Source: Novosphingobium taihuense | Lineage (GTDB): Bacteria; Pseudomonadota; Alphaproteobacteria; Sphingomonadales; Sphingomonadaceae | Direction: 5' to 3' | DNA length: 64,000 bases | NCBI RefSeq assembly: GCF_007830315.1 | Contig: NZ_VLKJ01000003.1 | Span: 248,001-312,000 of the forward strand | Made by a program: the position numbers and the translations under genes | The notes under the pieces: generated by a model | The model's database searches: none | The model's input: the letters and a program-made list of their open reading frames with translations, nothing else | What the model was told of the DNA's origin: nothing | In this document: in pieces, positions 43,398-51,264 of the stretch | Numbering within the stretch: position 1 is the stretch's first letter | Layout of the letters: each line of letters opens with the position of its first letter

Positions 43398-44258
43398 GTG
43401 CAAACGATCAACCGGCTGGAAGACCTGCGCAAAGCGGTCGATGCGCTCAAAAACGGGGGAAAAACGGTCGCGTTCGTCCCCACCATGGGCGCGCTGCACG
43501 AAGGCCACCTGACGCTGGTGCGGCAGGCCCGCCAATGCGCCGATCACGTTGTCGCGTCGATCTTCGTGAACCCGCGCCAGTTCGGCCCGAACGAGGATCT
43601 CGACGCCTATCCCCGCCGCCTCGCCGCCGACGCGGCCCTGCTCGAGGCCGAGGGCGTGGCGATCCTGTGGGCGCCCACGGTCGATCAGATGTACCCTGAT
43701 GGCTATGCCACCAACATCAGCGTTTCGGGCGTGAGCGAGGTTGCCTGCGGGGCCGCACGTCCCGGCCATTTCGACGGCGTGGCCACGGTGGTGTGCAAGC
43801 TGTTCAACCAGGTCCGCCCTGACTTTGCCCTGTTTGGCGAGAAGGACTGGCAGCAGCTTGCCATCATCCGCCGCATGGCGCGCGACCTCGACCTGACCCA
43901 GCCCCACGTCTCGAACATCATCGGCGTCGAGACCGTGCGCGAGCCGAGCGGTCTCGCCATGAGCAGCCGCAACCAGTATCTGACCGAGGCCGAGCGGAGC
44001 AATGCGGCGGGCCTGTCGGCCGCGATGCGTCGCGCCATTGCCGCGATCGAGGGCGGCGCCGATGTTGCTGAAAGCCTCGCGACGCTGAAGGCGGACATCC
44101 TCGCCACCGGCTTCGCCTCGGTCGACTATGCCGACTTGCGCGATGCCGCCTCACTCGAATCGCTGGACCGGTATTCCGGGCACCCCGCCCGTCTCCTCGT
44201 CGCTGCGCGCATCGGCGCGGCCCGCCTGATCGACAACATGCCCGTAGGACCACGATGA
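43398..44258 (+). CDS. panC: Pantothenate synthetase
   Basis: The enzyme joins pantoate and beta-alanine with ATP to make pantothenate. The 286-residue protein has the signature TVAFVPTMGALHEGHLTLV near 24-42 with the HxGH-type nucleotidylate site, FVNPRQFGPNEDLDAYPR, FGEKDWQQL, and MSSRNQYL with the KMSKS-equivalent SSRN. The GTG at 43398 gives the family start QTINRLEDL; a TTG 21 codons upstream gives an extension without counterpart in the family. A small gene overlaps its stop by four bases. Confidence 0.96.
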   Translation: MQTINRLEDLRKAVDALKNGGKTVAFVPTMGALHEGHLTLVRQARQCADHVVASIFVNPRQFGPNEDLDAYPRRLAADAALLEAEGVAILWAPTVDQMYPDGYATNISVSGVSEVACGAARPGHFDGVATVVCKLFNQVRPDFALFGEKDWQQLAIIRRMARDLDLTQPHVSNIIGVETVREPSGLAMSSRNQYLTEAERSNAAGLSAAMRRAIAAIEGGADVAESLATLKADILATGFASVDYADLRDAASLESLDRYSGHPARLLVAARIGAARLIDNMPVGPR

Positions 44259-44584
44259 CCCCGATTGAGCCGACCGCGTCCTTCAAGGACAACCTCGCCC
44301 TGCTGCCCTCCATCGACGGCATTGCGCGCATCGACCTGAGCGATGCCGCAGGCACCGTCGTCGCCAGCATTGCCAACGAACCGGGCAAGCAGGGCTCGCT
44401 CGCAGTCTACAACTATCTCAAGCTGTGCTTCGGGAAGCTCGATGCCGCAGCTGCGGCGCACGGCCTTGCCGTGTTCGGCGAGCATACGCCTGACGCGATG
44501 GCCCGTCCCGGTGCGCATCCGAACATCGACCGCCTGCTGGACATCGGCGCGACAGGGCTCGAGATCACGGTGCTCGGGAAGTAG
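44255..44584 (+). CDS. Small uncharacterised protein, probably DUF2322
   Basis: The 109-residue protein contains SFKDNLALLPSIDGI, GKQGSLAVYNYL, GLAVFGEHTPDA and GAHPNIDRLLDI. These blocks resemble the DUF2322 family of beta- and gammaproteobacteria as I recall it; the match needs a profile search. Its ATG overlaps the panC stop as ATGA, so it is translated with panC. No function is known. Confidence 0.75.
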   Translation: MTPIEPTASFKDNLALLPSIDGIARIDLSDAAGTVVASIANEPGKQGSLAVYNYLKLCFGKLDAAAAAHGLAVFGEHTPDAMARPGAHPNIDRLLDIGATGLEITVLGK

Positions 44585-44605
44585 TCAGGGCGGGGCCGGG
44601 TCTGC

Positions 44606-46000
44606 TCAGAACTCGGACCAGTCATGTGCGGGAACAGCCTTCAGCGCGGCATTGCCGTGGGATTGGTAGAGCGGCTGCGCGGCGGGCACTGCCGGCCGTA
44701 TCAGCGTTGCACTGCGCCGACCTGTCTCGAACCGTTGCACCACCTTTACCAGTTCGGCGGCCTCCTGCGCCAGTGACCGTGCCGCTGCCGTGGATTCCTC
44801 GACCATGGCGGCGTTCTGCTGTGTGACGCGGTCCACGTCCACGACTGCTGTGTTGATCTGTTGCAGGCTGATTGCCTGCTCCTGCGCGTTGGTCGCGATC
44901 TGCGATACGAGCGTGTTGATCTCTCCGACGCGATTGAGAACTCCGGACAGGACAAGGCCGGTCTGCCCCACCATGCTCACGCCCGAGGCAACCTGCTCGC
45001 TCGATGTCGAAATCAGCGTGCGAATGTCGCGGGCCGCGTCGGCAGAGCGCTGGGCGAGGGCCCGCACTTCGGTGGCGACCACGGCAAAGCCCTTTCCGGC
45101 ATCGCCGGCCCGCGCAGCTTCGACACCCGCGTTCAGCGCCAGCAGATTGGTCTGGAAGGCAATGCCATCGATGAGCCCGATGATCTGGCTGATTTCTTCG
45201 GCGGATTTGGCGATCGCGGCCATTGCGTCGACGGCCTTGTTCACGACCACCCCGCCATTGCTCGCCTCTTCCTGGGTGTGGGCGATCGAGTCACGGGCAT
45301 CGTCGGCCGATCTTGCCATCGCATGGACGCCAACCGTGACCTGATTGAGTGCCACCGATGTTTCTTCGATGCTCGCGGCCTGCTGCTCGTTCCGCCGGGC
45401 GAGATCATCCGATGCGGAATTGATTTCCTGCGATCCGGTCATGACGCTCTGAGCGGTCTGCTCGACGCTGCTGATTGCTTCGTTCAACGCACTGACCGCG
45501 CGGTTGAAGTCGAGGCGCAGATCCTCGTAGACGCCTGGAAAGGGCTGCTCGATAGCGCAGTTGAGCCTGTTGGCGGCAAGGGCGCCCAGCGAGGTCTTGA
45601 GTGCAGAGACAACCAGTTCCTGCGCGACTTTTGCCTTTTCGACCTCCAGCGCATTCTCGGTGAAGGTCGCCATGGCCTTTGTCATGCGGCCCACGCAATC
45701 GCGGTGGTCGGTGTACTGGATGGGGCTCTGGGTATCTCCCTCGGCAAGCCCTTCCATGCGCAATACGGTGTTCACGTAGGGCGTGCAGATGCGGTCCTTG
45801 GCGACCAGGGTCGTTGCAATGATCGCTCCGACCGAAGTCAGGGCAATGCCAAGCGAGACCATCTGCGGTGCCAGATCATAGGCCCCAAGAATGGTCGCAA
45901 CCAGGCCAAGGCCCGAAAGTGCGCTATAGACGACGAGGAGAGCCGTGAATTTCTCGCGGATCGGCGCATCACGTTCAAACCAGTCAAGCATCGCCACCAT
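44606..46000 (-). CDS. Methyl-accepting chemotaxis protein without periplasmic sensor domain
   Basis: The 464-residue receptor has two closely spaced membrane segments (about residues 18-40 and 44-66) and almost no periplasmic loop, so it senses something in the cytoplasm or membrane. A HAMP-like linker precedes the signalling domain with [20 protein letters not shown] near residue 275. It ends in DWSEF, resembling the CheR/CheB-binding pentapeptide (NWETF in E. coli). The ATG at 46000 has AAGGAG close by; GTG or ATG two and four codons later are alternatives. No other chemotaxis gene is adjacent. Confidence 0.92.
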   Translation of the reverse strand: MVAMLDWFERDAPIREKFTALLVVYSALSGLGLVATILGAYDLAPQMVSLGIALTSVGAIIATTLVAKDRICTPYVNTVLRMEGLAEGDTQSPIQYTDHRDCVGRMTKAMATFTENALEVEKAKVAQELVVSALKTSLGALAANRLNCAIEQPFPGVYEDLRLDFNRAVSALNEAISSVEQTAQSVMTGSQEINSASDDLARRNEQQAASIEETSVALNQVTVGVHAMARSADDARDSIAHTQEEASNGGVVVNKAVDAMAAIAKSAEEISQIIGLIDGIAFQTNLLALNAGVEAARAGDAGKGFAVVATEVRALAQRSADAARDIRTLISTSSEQVASGVSMVGQTGLVLSGVLNRVGEINTLVSQIATNAQEQAISLQQINTAVVDVDRVTQQNAAMVEESTAAARSLAQEAAELVKVVQRFETGRRSATLIRPAVPAAQPLYQSHGNAALKAVPAHDWSEF

Positions 46001-46144
46001 AGCTCCTTTTTAGCGAGCCACTTGCGCGCAGCGACGACGACGCAGGAACTCTGGCTCCTCCTTGGGTTACACGGTAAGGCGTAGAGACCATGCCCAAGAG
46101 GGCATAAGGATTCGCACTAGGGGCGTTGGTATAGGTTTTGCCGA

Positions 46145-46993
46145 TCAGTGCACTGGCGGATCGAAAGCGGGCACCGCTCCCACAGGCGCTACGGGTTCGC
46201 CCTCGTTTCTCGGCGGCAGCGCGTTCTCCGGCACATCGTCGATCATCATGTCGCGGGTGGGCACATGTTCGAGGTTGCGCACGCGCACCGCGATGGTCTC
46301 GCCTTCCAGCGTCAGTTCGTTGAAGCTGGGCGGGGTGGAGCGGACGCGCTGGCTGAGCGTGCCGGCCCCGATCATCCGCACGGGGCCGTTGACCGTGGGG
46401 TGGATGAGGTCGAAAGGGTCGTGGACGTGGCCCGAGAGGACGGCAAGCACGTTGCGGCTCGCCAGTTCGGCCAGCGCACGGTCGCCGCCGCGGGTCAGCG
46501 CCTTGCCGCGCGTTCCGGCCTCGACCAGCGGGTGATGGCAGGCGACGATGGCGCGGGTGCCTGCGGGAAGCGCATCGATCGCGGCCAGCGTATGCGCCAG
46601 TGCCGCCTTTCCGACCGCGCCCTTCGACCAGTTGAGCCGGAACTGCGCGCGTGCGGTTGTCTTGAGCGGCACGATCTTCGCGCCCGGAATCGGCAACTCG
46701 CGTTCCAGCACGCCCTCGATCGAGCGGAAGCGGCGATAGGGATCGGTAAAACGCTCGATCAGGTTGAAGTAGGGGAGGTCATGATTGCCGACTTCGACCG
46801 TCACCGGCACGTCGAGCGCCTTGATCCAGTGGCAGGCCGCCGCAAATTCGCGATGGCGCGCGCGCATCGTCAGGTCGCCGGTGATCGCCACGGCATCGGG
46901 CTTCTCGCGCGCGATGCACTGCGCCACCCAGTCGAGCGCGCGGCGGTCCTCGAGGCCGAAATGGATGTCGCTGATGTGAAAGATGCGGGTCAT
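46145..46993 (-). CDS. Metallophosphoesterase
   Basis: The 282-residue calcineurin-like phosphoesterase has all five metal motifs: ISDIHFG, TGDLT, GNHD, ACHHP and SGHVHDP. Relatives hydrolyse cyclic nucleotides or phospholipid headgroups; the substrate here is unknown. The ATG at 46993 gives the normal MTRIFHISDIH start; the longer frame runs antisense-free into the kinase gene and is rejected. It lies 34 bases after the lipid-kinase-like gene, in one cluster with it, suggesting a lipid or second-messenger role, which is inference. Confidence 0.92.
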   Translation of the reverse strand: MTRIFHISDIHFGLEDRRALDWVAQCIAREKPDAVAITGDLTMRARHREFAAACHWIKALDVPVTVEVGNHDLPYFNLIERFTDPYRRFRSIEGVLERELPIPGAKIVPLKTTARAQFRLNWSKGAVGKAALAHTLAAIDALPAGTRAIVACHHPLVEAGTRGKALTRGGDRALAELASRNVLAVLSGHVHDPFDLIHPTVNGPVRMIGAGTLSQRVRSTPPSFNELTLEGETIAVRVRNLEHVPTRDMMIDDVPENALPPRNEGEPVAPVGAVPAFDPPVH

Positions 46994-47027
46994 GCGCGAG
47001 GGTTGATCGTCGCTGCGGGCGCGGCGG

Positions 47028-47873
47028 TCAAGCTCCTGCGGGCGCGGTCGAAATGAAGTCGAGCGCAAAGGTGTCGCAGGTGATCCGCTCTTCACGGCCG
47101 CCTTCGCGTCGTTCACCATCGATCATCAGCGCAATCGGCGCCTCGCTCACCAGCGTGACAGCATCGAAGGTGCCGAGTTCGTCATGCGGTCCCTGCCGGA
47201 AATCACGCTTGACCAGCATGGCAAATCCTTGCGCGGCGAACTCGCCAAAGTCGGCAAAGTCATAGCCGTCGGCTTCGAGCTGGTCTCCGCTGCAGCCGAT
47301 GCGGACAGCGCGATAGCCTTCTGCCTTGCCTGCGACCGGATCGGTCAGCCGCACGCCGGGGCCGTCGCGGGTTTCACGAAAGGCATTGCCGAAGCTCTCT
47401 GCGATCGTGGCCAGATCGAGATCGCGCACGCCTTCACGGACGTCTGCCCACATCGCGCCCGGCCCGGCCAGCACTTCGATCAGGCCAGCACCTTGCGAGG
47501 TGCGGATGGCACGACGACGGATCTTGCGTGCGCTTGAGAGGGCTCCGGTGATCGCCTCGACCGGAACATCGCCGTGGAGCGACTTTGCGAGCAGGTTCTG
47601 GGTGCCGCCGGGCAGGACCAGCAGTGCGCCACCCCATCCTTCCAGCGCCGAACCTGCCGCATTTATCGTCCCGTCGCCGGTGAAGATCGCAAGGGTGGCA
47701 ACACCTGCAGCATCGAGTTCCTCGCCCGTTGGGAGATCTTCGTCGGGGAAGCGGATGACGCGACCGGGGGCATGGCCCGCGGCAGCTAGCGAGGCGGCGA
47801 CTTCATCCACAGCAGAGTCGGTGTTGCTGCCGCTTGCCGAATTGGTCAGGAGCCAGAGAGGGGAGTGTTCCAT
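47028..47873 (-). CDS. Diacylglycerol kinase-family (DAGK_cat) lipid kinase
   Basis: The 281-residue protein starts with PLWLLTNSASGSN and has the catalytic signatures FTGDGTINAAGSAL near residue 64 and LPGGTQNLLAKSL near 87, equivalent to GGDGT and PLGTxN of DgkB/YegS-type lipid kinases. The C-terminal beta domain is present. The lipid substrate is unknown. An adjacent GTG one codon upstream is an alternative start. It sits between a small membrane-protein gene and the metallophosphoesterase, all on the minus strand. Confidence 0.88.
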   Translation of the reverse strand: MEHSPLWLLTNSASGSNTDSAVDEVAASLAAAGHAPGRVIRFPDEDLPTGEELDAAGVATLAIFTGDGTINAAGSALEGWGGALLVLPGGTQNLLAKSLHGDVPVEAITGALSSARKIRRRAIRTSQGAGLIEVLAGPGAMWADVREGVRDLDLATIAESFGNAFRETRDGPGVRLTDPVAGKAEGYRAVRIGCSGDQLEADGYDFADFGEFAAQGFAMLVKRDFRQGPHDELGTFDAVTLVSEAPIALMIDGERREGGREERITCDTFALDFISTAPAGA

Positions 47874-47910
47874 CACGCCCTGAACCGGTGGCGCGCCTCA
47901 AGGTTCCGCG

Positions 47911-48177
47911 TCATACCCGATCGGTCAGGATCAGCCAGGCCGAGAAGCTGTTGAGCATCGAATAGACCACATAGGCAATCGGTCCGCCGACGTTGCCTTC
48001 CGATGCGAACAGCAGCGCGCCGAGCAGCAGCGCGAACTCCACGACCAGCGTGAACCGTCCGCCCAGGCTGTGCACGATCCACGGCATGCGGCCGACAATC
48101 GGGTGCCCGCTGTCCATCACCGCGCGGTGAAGCGCGAAGTTGCCGATGCCGAGGAGGAAGGTGATCAGAATCGCCAT
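47911..48177 (-). CDS. Small three-helix membrane protein of unknown function
   Basis: The 88-residue protein has about three hydrophobic segments (residues 1-18, 38-60 and 64-84) with short polar loops, starting MAILITFLLGIGNFALH. I do not recognise a named domain. It precedes the lipid kinase gene by 37 bases on the same strand, so it is likely part of that cluster. Confidence 0.8.
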   Translation of the reverse strand: MAILITFLLGIGNFALHRAVMDSGHPIVGRMPWIVHSLGGRFTLVVEFALLLGALLFASEGNVGGPIAYVVYSMLNSFSAWLILTDRV

Positions 48178-48422
48178 GCGCCTGCCCGACCTTATTGAAA
48201 CGCCATGGGATTGTCACACCTGCAGTTCGTGGAGTTGAAATTGCATTTCGTCGGACGCGCTAAGCACTTGTCGGACGTAACGGAAAGCTGGTCGAGACGC
48301 GCAAGATTTCATCGTCGGTCGGGCGTAGCGAGAATGCATGCGGTGCACCGGAAGAGCCGGAACAGCCGCGAAAAACACCCCCAGCCGGTTCCCTCGCCGG
48401 CATCCCGTCGAAGGAAGTTGCC

Positions 48423-48749
48423 ATGTTCGCAAAGACCCTGTTCTCCGCCGGCCTCCTCGGCCTCGCTCTTTCCGCCAGCCAGCCTGCTCAGGCCGCCGAA
48501 AAGATGGTGCACTATCACGATCTCGATCTGTCCACCAAGGACGGCAGCAAGCAGCTCGATGCCCGGCTGCGCAAGGCCGCCAAGGAAGTGTGCGGGCTGA
48601 GCCAGATGGACCTGCCTTCGTCTGAATGGGAATCGGCCCGCCAGTGCTTCGTCAAGTCGCTCGCCGATGCCCGCAAGGCCAAGGCAGGCGCCGTGCAGGC
48701 AACGGCGCTCGCCTCAGCCAAATCCAAGTCCGATCTTGCTGTCCGCTGA
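48423..48749 (+). CDS. UrcA-family secreted protein
   Basis: The 108-residue protein has a signal peptide ending at AQAAEK and the UrcA pattern MVHYHDLDLSTKDGSKQLDARLRKAAKEVCG, with a second Cys near 75 for a disulphide. UrcA-type proteins are abundant in Caulobacter and sphingomonads and have no known function. A good AAGGAAG site lies before the ATG. It is followed by a strong terminator and seems monocistronic. Confidence 0.88.
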   Translation: MFAKTLFSAGLLGLALSASQPAQAAEKMVHYHDLDLSTKDGSKQLDARLRKAAKEVCGLSQMDLPSSEWESARQCFVKSLADARKAKAGAVQATALASAKSKSDLAVR

Positions 48750-48802
48750 TCCCGGCAGCTTGCAAACCCGGCGGATCCAGTCCCCCACCGGGTCAAACTT
48801 GA

Positions 48803-48833
48803 GGGGTCGTCCTGAAACGGGCGGCCCCTTTTT
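48803..48833 (+). terminator. Intrinsic terminator after the UrcA gene
   Basis: The arms GGGGTCGTCC and GGGCGGCCCC (ten pairs, two or three of them G-U) enclose the loop TGAAAC and are followed by TTTTT, 54 bases after the UrcA stop. It abuts the 3' end of the convergent HxlR gene. Confidence 0.85.
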
Positions 48834-48835
48834 CC

Positions 48836-49345
48836 TCAACTCGCTTCGCGCAGCGCAGGGCCGGTCGGCTTCTTCTCGAGTTCGGCACGATCCCGCCAAG
48901 TCAGGTCTTCGGGCGAGAGCCTGCGGCCATCGTGCGACTGGATGCCGATCTGTGCGATCGGCTGACCGTCGCGCGCGTCGCACAGCACAGGGTTTGCCGG
49001 AACGCCAAGTTCCCACTTCTCGCCCCACTGGCGCAGCGCCAGCATGGCGGGCAGCAGGTCGATGCCCTTGGGCGTAAGGCGATATTCGATGCGGCGGCGA
49101 TCATCGGCGCAGTGTTCGCGCTTGAGGATGCCCGCCTCGACCAGGCGCGAAAGGCGGTTCGACAAGATGTTGCGGGCAATGCCGAGCTGCTCGAGAAAAT
49201 CCTCGAAGTGGCGCACGCCGTTGAACCCGGCTCGCAGGATCATGAAGGACCATCGCTCGCCCATCGCTTCAAGCGCGCAGGGCAGGCCGCACTGGGCGAT
49301 TTCGCCGAGTGGTTCTCTAAGGTGGGGCTCACGAAGTTTGTCCAT
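48836..49345 (-). CDS. HxlR-family winged-helix regulator
   Basis: The 169-residue protein has the HxlR domain: CGLPCALEAMGERWSFMILR at the start, LGIARNILSNRLSRLVEAGI as the recognition region, and RRIEYRLTPKGIDLLP as the wing. The two Cys before GERW resemble the redox-sensing Cys of HypR/YodB-type members. A C-terminal extension beyond residue 115 is present. ATG 49345 has AAGGA before it; an ATG seven codons upstream is possible. An inverted repeat in the divergent spacer at 49404-49419 is a likely operator. Confidence 0.9.
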   Translation of the reverse strand: MDKLREPHLREPLGEIAQCGLPCALEAMGERWSFMILRAGFNGVRHFEDFLEQLGIARNILSNRLSRLVEAGILKREHCADDRRRIEYRLTPKGIDLLPAMLALRQWGEKWELGVPANPVLCDARDGQPIAQIGIQSHDGRRLSPEDLTWRDRAELEKKPTGPALREAS

Positions 49346-49403
49346 GTCATCCTTTGCATAGCCCATTCGCGGGACCTGTTTAAGTTTCTAGTTGCAACCT
49401 GCA

Positions 49404-49419
49404 ACCTATATTGATAGGT
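49404..49419. promoter_or_regulatory. Candidate HxlR operator in divergent spacer
   Basis: A perfect inverted repeat, ACCTAT-ATTG-ATAGGT, lies 59 bases upstream of the HxlR start and 83 bases before the divergent gene. A GCAACCT direct repeat precedes it. HxlR-type regulators such as YodB bind short palindromes with six- to seven-base arms and often repress their own divergent promoter. The assignment is inferred from position and form. Confidence 0.45.
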
Positions 49420-49501
49420 ATCGATTCGCAACGGAAATAGCATCCTCTCCAGAACCCCGCAATTTCCGAAGCCCTAAACAAGGTAATCCAGGGGAAGAAC
49501 A

Positions 49502-49858
49502 ATGTTTGCAAGCAAGACCAGCGGCGCCCTGCGCCAGCTCCTCCCGGCGGTCCTCGCCCTCGTCGGCACCACCGTCAGCTTTGCCGTCACCGCTGAAACC
49601 GCCCGTGCCGCAACCAACGGACCGTTCTATTCAGTCACGCTGACCCGTCCGATGGATGGCACGCAGAAGCTCGTCCAGAAGGGTGTGCTGTGGAAGTGCG
49701 AAGGCGCCGAATGCTCCGCCGCCCGCGACACCTCGCGCCCGGTCATCGTCTGCGCCCGCCTCGCTCAGAAGGTCGGCCCCGTCGCCCGTTTTGCCACGCC
49801 TGAAGGCGAGCTTGCCGCGCAGGACCTTGCCCGCTGCAACGAAGCGGCTGCCGGATAA
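49502..49858 (+). CDS. CC_3452-type small secreted protein
   Basis: The 118-residue protein has a signal peptide ending after ETARAA and the pattern YSVTLTRPMDGTQKLVQKG, WKCEGAECSAARDTSRPVIV and ARCNEAAAG, with four Cys likely paired in the periplasm. It resembles the CC_3452 family of unknown function named after a Caulobacter gene. It is divergent from the HxlR regulator and may be under its control. A strong terminator follows 76 bases after the stop. Confidence 0.8.
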   Translation: MFASKTSGALRQLLPAVLALVGTTVSFAVTAETARAATNGPFYSVTLTRPMDGTQKLVQKGVLWKCEGAECSAARDTSRPVIVCARLAQKVGPVARFATPEGELAAQDLARCNEAAAG

Positions 49859-49934
49859 GCCCACTTTTCGATCTCCAGCGCATTCCCGGAACGATACCCT
49901 GCCGGGGGTGCAATCCCTGACCGTCAAGGTCATT

Positions 49935-49971
49935 GGGCCGCGAACAGCAACCCTGTTCGCGGCCCCTTTTT
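49935..49971 (+). terminator. Intrinsic terminator after the CC_3452-type gene
   Basis: A perfect 13-base stem, GGGCCGCGAACAG and CTGTTCGCGGCCC with loop CAACC, is followed by a C and five T. It is among the strongest terminators in the window. Confidence 0.95.
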
Positions 49972-49987
49972 GCGCTATGATCCGGCT

Positions 49988-50683
49988 ATGCAAATACCCT
50001 TTAGAGTTACCGCTCTGCTCGCGAGAGTTGCCCTTCTGCCTCTGACAGTTGGATTTGTGCCGGCACAAGCACAGCAGGCTCCGGCCCTGTCCGCACAGAC
50101 CCATGAGGACTTGCGCTGTTCTGCGGCCTTTGCCCTTGTCTCGCTTGAGCAATCCAGCGGCGAAATGCTGGCCGGATGGCCTCAACTCGCCGTGCGGGGC
50201 AAGCGCTTCTTTGCCGATTCGGGTGAGGCGGCGATGAAGGAAGGGCAGTTGTCGCGCGAACAGGTTCGCGAACTGATCGCTGTGGAGGTGCGCGCACTGC
50301 AGACAGCATCCGATCCGGACAAGGCGCTGGCCGACCTCGCAAAGCCCTGCGTCGCCAGGCTCGATGCCAAGGTCGCTCCGCTCGCCATGCCCAACCTCAG
50401 CCAGTGCGCCGCGATCTTCGGCATCGCCTATGACGAAGTCCACGGCCGCGAGGGGATGAGCCCGGCGGCGCAGGATCTGAGGACGCTCGCCTCGGTGCTG
50501 GCTGCGCGCGAGCGCGAGGCGCTGATCGCGGCGGGAGGCACGGGAGACGATGCCGACCGAAAGCTGTCCGAAGCACGCACGGCGATGGGCGGCACCGCTG
50601 CCGATGGCACCGCCGAGGTCGACCGCTACGAAATCGCCCATTGCTACGACCTCGCCAAGCCGGCCGAGAAGTCGCACTATTGA
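49988..50683 (+). CDS. Secreted protein of unknown function
   Basis: The 231-residue protein starts [20 protein letters not shown], a signal peptide with probable cleavage after PAQAQ. The mature protein is helical and Ala-rich, with four Cys near residues 36, 113, 130 and 220 that may form disulphides. No domain is recognised. It begins just after the terminator of the previous gene. The msrB gene follows by 46 bases on the same strand and could share its transcript. Confidence 0.75.
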   Translation: MQIPFRVTALLARVALLPLTVGFVPAQAQQAPALSAQTHEDLRCSAAFALVSLEQSSGEMLAGWPQLAVRGKRFFADSGEAAMKEGQLSREQVRELIAVEVRALQTASDPDKALADLAKPCVARLDAKVAPLAMPNLSQCAAIFGIAYDEVHGREGMSPAAQDLRTLASVLAAREREALIAAGGTGDDADRKLSEARTAMGGTAADGTAEVDRYEIAHCYDLAKPAEKSHY

Positions 50684-50729
50684 GCGACGGGTGCAGGCTC
50701 CCCATATTCGCGGCAAAGGAGATCCCCAG

Positions 50730-51128
50730 ATGCCCGACAAGATGAACCTGAGCGATGCCGAATGGCGCGAGCGCCTCTCGCCCGAGCAGTATCACGTGCT
50801 GCGCCAGGGCGGCACCGAGCGCGCCTTCACCGGCGCCTACGAGAAGAACAAGGCAAGCGGCGAATATCACTGTGCCGGTTGCGGCGCGCCGCTGTTCAAG
50901 TCCGACACCAAGTATGACAGCGGATCGGGCTGGCCGAGCTTCTATGCGCCGGTCGAACCGGGTGCGATCGAGGAGCACCGCGACACCTCGCACGGCATGG
51001 TCCGCATCGAGGCGCGTTGCGCGCGTTGCGATGGGCATCTTGGCCACGTGTTCCCTGATGGCCCCAACCCTACGGGCCTGCGCTACTGCATGAACAGCGC
51101 CTCGCTCGATTTCACGCCCGAGGACTGA
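50730..51128 (+). CDS. msrB: Peptide-methionine (R)-S-oxide reductase
   Basis: The enzyme repairs oxidised methionine R-sulphoxides in proteins. The 132-residue protein has the structural zinc pairs CAGC and CARC, the substrate region [12 protein letters not shown], the [10 protein letters not shown] block and the catalytic Cys in [19 protein letters not shown] precedes the ATG. No signal peptide is present, so it is cytoplasmic. It is not fused to MsrA. Confidence 0.97.
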   Translation: MPDKMNLSDAEWRERLSPEQYHVLRQGGTERAFTGAYEKNKASGEYHCAGCGAPLFKSDTKYDSGSGWPSFYAPVEPGAIEEHRDTSHGMVRIEARCARCDGHLGHVFPDGPNPTGLRYCMNSASLDFTPED

Positions 51129-51264
51129 GCTTGGGCGGAGCCTGACGGTCGTTTGCCGAATTAGCGGTTAACCCTGCGTTACAACTGGCCTATGCAGAGG
51201 GCCGCAGGAGTGCGCCGGGGCTGCTCGCAGACCGGCTCTGAATGAGGGAAGCGGTAAAAGACTG

